NCBI GenBank assembly: GCA_021846065.1
Contig: JAJZCP010000038.1
Span: forward strand, 1-9,580
Reading direction: 5' to 3'
Length of the DNA stretch: 9,580 nucleotides
Source of the DNA: Acidobacteriota bacterium
Lineage (GTDB): Bacteria; Acidobacteriota; Terriglobia; Terriglobales; Acidobacteriaceae
The notes under the pieces are model-generated. The model worked only from the letters and a program-made list of their open reading frames with translations. It ran no database searches and was not told the origin of the DNA. A program made the translations under genes and the position numbers. This document shows, piece by piece, positions 7,751 to 9,580 of this stretch. The stretch's first letter is position 1. Every line of letters starts with the position of its first letter.

Positions 7751-9175
7751 TCAGATTGCGCTGGCTGTCGGGGAGCCTTGCCTGTTCAAGCCGCCGTTCA
7801 ACACGCGCACCAGCGCCTCAAAGCACTCGGCATCCAGTTTGTGCGGCACATCCTGACGCATGATTTCAATCACGCGCGACGTCTCCAGCGCTTCACGATA
7901 GGGGCGCGTCTCCGAGAGCGCGCCATAGATATCCGCCACAGTCAGAATGCGCGAGTCCTGCGAAAGCTGCGCTGCCACAAGTCCATCCGGATAGCCGCTG
8001 CCGTCCAGCTTTTCATGGTGCTGCCCGGCAATCCGTGCAATGTCCTCAAAGCGCTCAATCCTTCGCAAAATCTCTTCCGAGAGCCGGGAATGCCCTTTGA
8101 TGACCGCAAATTCCTCTGTCGTCAGTCGCCCCGGTTTGTCCAGAATCGTGTTGGAGATGCTCAGCTTGCCCAGATCATGTAACAGCGCCGCGCGATAGAT
8201 GCGCTGCACGCGTGTCGGCGTCAGCCCCAGTTCGCGAGCAATCGCCACTGCGGCGTCCGTTACGCCGATTGAGTGAGCAAAGGTGAACGAGGACTTCGCA
8301 TCCACCACCTCGGCAAACGCATGACAGATCGAGTCGATATCCGAGTCCGCAAGCTCACCTTCCGATTCCGGCTCGCGATCCTGCACGGCCTGGTGCAGAT
8401 CGTCGATTCTCCCGATGCGAGCCAGTTCCCCGCTTTGGTACAGCAGGTTGGCAATGCGCACCAGCTCAGGATCGAACCAGCGACGGCTTCGCGCATTCAT
8501 CTCGCGTATGGCTTCTTCAAGGCCCATCCCCGGCCCAGTCTCCGAGGCAAATACATCCAGATGCTGCGCCACGGCGAGAATCCGCGCTCCCATCGGAATC
8601 GCTTCCCCGCGCAGACGATCCGGATACCCGCTCCCGTCCCAGTGCTCGTCCAGATAGTGAATGGCATCCGCTGTCACAGCCGAAAGGCCGATTCGGTGCG
8701 CAATGGAAGCTCCCCGGTCACAGCGCATCTCAATCATCGCGCGATTGTTGGTGTGCTGGTCCATCGCCAGCCGCACGATGCGCGCCATCCGATCCATCGC
8801 CGAGCCATTCGGCAAGGCCCGCCGCCACAGCGCCACCAAAGCCGCCACCGATGGCCGCGTCCAGTCCAGAAACTTCACATCGCGCTTCATCAGCCGGTCG
8901 TCCCCGCCAATCAGCAAGCACATCCGTTGAGAGTTGCTGCTGCATCCCACATCCTTCAGCAGCGCTGCATAATAAAGCTCCGATTGCTCGGAGGCGGTCA
9001 GGCCAAGCTCGTCCGCCATGCGCAATGCGTAAAGACACACGCGCTCCGCATGTCCGGCAACCGCGCCTTCGGTCAGATCCAGCGCATAGGAGAGTGCAGA
9101 AAGGATCTGGCGACGAGGAACTCCCGAACGAGACACAGGTTGACCGGAGCCGGGAAACGAAAGCACGGGAGACAT
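7751..9175 (-). CDS. Tandem HD-domain protein with C-terminal HD-GYP (probable cyclic-di-GMP phosphodiesterase)
   Basis: A 474-residue protein with no membrane segment, so probably cytoplasmic. The start is the ATG at 9175 with GAGG (9182-9185) 6 nt upstream. The first HD-like domain (about 25-245) keeps GHAERV (41-46) and EHWDGSGYPD (177-186), but its HD pair reads Lys74-Asp75 and the late metal-binding Asp region reads AVAQHLDVF (201-209), so it looks catalytically degenerate. The second domain (about 280-460) has His301, HDLGK (333-337), His362, HHEKLDGSGYP (386-396) and ADIYGALSETRPYR (414-427), the full HD-GYP signature. HD-GYP enzymes hydrolyse cyclic di-GMP to pGpG or GMP at a di- or tri-metal site; activity here is inferred. 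A short acidic stretch (266-281) lies between the domains. No REC, PAS or GGDEF domain is visible, so the N-terminal HD copy may be the regulatory or dimerising part. yceH follows after 12 bp, suggesting one operon. Confidence 0.92.
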   Translation of the reverse strand: MSPVLSFPGSGQPVSRSGVPRRQILSALSYALDLTEGAVAGHAERVCLYALRMADELGLTASEQSELYYAALLKDVGCSSNSQRMCLLIGGDDRLMKRDVKFLDWTRPSVAALVALWRRALPNGSAMDRMARIVRLAMDQHTNNRAMIEMRCDRGASIAHRIGLSAVTADAIHYLDEHWDGSGYPDRLRGEAIPMGARILAVAQHLDVFASETGPGMGLEEAIREMNARSRRWFDPELVRIANLLYQSGELARIGRIDDLHQAVQDREPESEGELADSDIDSICHAFAEVVDAKSSFTFAHSIGVTDAAVAIARELGLTPTRVQRIYRAALLHDLGKLSISNTILDKPGRLTTEEFAVIKGHSRLSEEILRRIERFEDIARIAGQHHEKLDGSGYPDGLVAAQLSQDSRILTVADIYGALSETRPYREALETSRVIEIMRQDVPHKLDAECFEALVRVLNGGLNRQGSPTASAI

Positions 9176-9181
9176 GCAGCA

Positions 9182-9185
9182 CCTC
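9182..9185 (-). promoter_or_regulatory. Ribosome binding site fixing the HD-GYP start
   Basis: GAGG on the minus strand, 6 nt before the ATG at 9175. It argues against the in-frame ATGs at 9259 and 9376, which have no comparable site and would add a Cys-rich, atypical 28-67 residue extension upstream of the family's first helix. Confidence 0.7.
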
Positions 9186-9217
9186 AACAGTAGAACGAAA
9201 CAGAACCTACATCTGAT

Positions 9218-9244
9218 ATATCGGCTGAGCACGGCAAAACAAAC
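9218..9244 (-). promoter_or_regulatory. Possible promoter of the HD-GYP/yceH operon (sigma-28-like or sigma-70-like)
   Basis: On the minus strand GTTTGTTT (9237-9244), 11 bp, GCCGATAT (9218-9225). The -10 part matches the sigma-28 consensus GCCGATAA at 7 of 8 positions; the -35 part matches only 4 of 8 (its GTTT). The same stretch also offers a sigma-70 reading, TTGTTT-N16-TATATC. The element ends 42 bp before the ATG at 9175, a normal leader length. Confidence 0.3.
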
Positions 9245-9580
9245 AGACAACCGTCCCATGAAAAACTCTGCCCCGTTTGTTGACCCGGAGAATATGCCGT
9301 CACCATTGCGCACAAGAGGAAGAGTCTGTTGCTTCCATGACGAAAACCCACAGATATAGCCTATCCCACGCTCCACTCAGACAGGGCTGAAGCCTCCCGC
9401 CGAAAGGACAACGACATTCAGGAAACGCGTACGATCTTTTGCGTCTTCACTGCATGATCCTTCGGAAGCAGAGTGTATAACTACCGGAATTATTTGAATC
9501 GATGAATCAGTACGCGAGAAAGTTATCGATAAAAAATAAAAAACAGCTATCTCTGAAAAAATCTGTTGACATTCAAAAAA

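Larger units (their letters stand above)
9176..9580. other. Non-coding region upstream of the HD-GYP gene with AT-rich right edge
   Basis: No convincing gene in 405 bases. It holds the HD-GYP ribosome binding site and candidate promoter, a short palindrome GGCTGAAGCC (9385-9394), and from about 9490 a strongly AT-rich stretch. That stretch contains the perfect 10-bp palindrome TTATCGATAA (9523-9532), several A-runs and a consensus -35 hexamer TTGACA (9566-9571) on the plus strand, whose -10 would fall beyond the window. A lysine-rich frame opens at ATG 9502 and is still open at the edge (26 codons), but has no good Shine-Dalgarno. The region probably serves a divergent gene to the right. Confidence 0.5.

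Noticed and set aside
8273..9193. 306-codon plus-strand open frame opposite the HD-GYP gene
   Set aside because: His/Arg/Gln-rich shadow; the opposite strand carries two HD-type domains.
9176..9376. 67-residue N-terminal extension of the HD-GYP frame
   Set aside because: No Shine-Dalgarno at the upstream ATGs, Cys-rich atypical sequence, and a good GAGG site at the 9175 start.
9176..9430. Cyclic-di-GMP riboswitch upstream of the HD-GYP gene
   Set aside because: I looked for the GEMM core pattern on both strands and did not find it in the right order.
9502..9580. Start of a lysine-rich gene running off the right edge
   Set aside because: Only 26 codons are visible, with no proper ribosome binding site; AT-rich A-runs alone give Lys codons.
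9530..9580. Minus-strand terminator AACAG-N16-CTGTT followed by T-runs
   Set aside because: The 5-bp AT-rich stem with a 16-nt loop is too weak to call.

Overview
The window is moderately high-GC bacterial chromosome (about 60% by eye, except an AT-rich right edge). It carries five protein genes and no RNA genes, insertion sequences, CRISPR arrays or prophage parts. The gene mix (a very long GH13 glycosidase-like protein, a Tat-exported Gfo/Idh/MocA oxidoreductase, a Cache-type chemoreceptor, a tandem-HD protein, a YceH/DUF480 protein) and the codon use suggest a soil Acidobacteriota, perhaps a relative of Acidobacterium, Granulicella or Terriglobus. That placement is inference, because no marker gene is present.

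Layout, left to right. (1) Positions 1-3307, minus strand: a giant alpha-amylase-superfamily (GH13) protein whose 3' end runs off the left edge, with 1102 residues visible. (2) 3395-4831, minus: a Gfo/Idh/MocA oxidoreductase with a twin-arginine signal, 87 bp upstream of gene 1 and in the same direction. (3) 4832-5045: a divergent intergenic region. (4) 5046-6952, plus: a membrane chemoreceptor (MCP) with periplasmic Cache-type sensor, HAMP and signalling domains. Its last ~45 codons are out of frame, so the literal ORF runs on to 7148, antisense into the next gene. (5) 6980-7738, minus: YceH/DUF480. (6) 7751-9175, minus: a tandem HD / HD-GYP protein, lying 12 bp upstream of yceH and probably co-transcribed with it. 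(7) 9176-9580: non-coding, with the likely promoter of gene 6 and an AT-rich stretch at the right edge.

Genes 1 and 2 look like sugar or glucan metabolism. Genes 4 and 6 belong to chemotaxis and signalling (a c-di-GMP phosphodiesterase-type domain). Both have a sequence resembling a flagellar sigma-28 promoter 42-46 bp upstream of their start codons, a weak hint of shared motility control. No clearly new multi-gene system is visible. The points most worth checking are the broken 3' end of the MCP gene, the unusual GH13 architecture, the tandem HD protein with one degenerate and one intact catalytic site, and its pairing with yceH.
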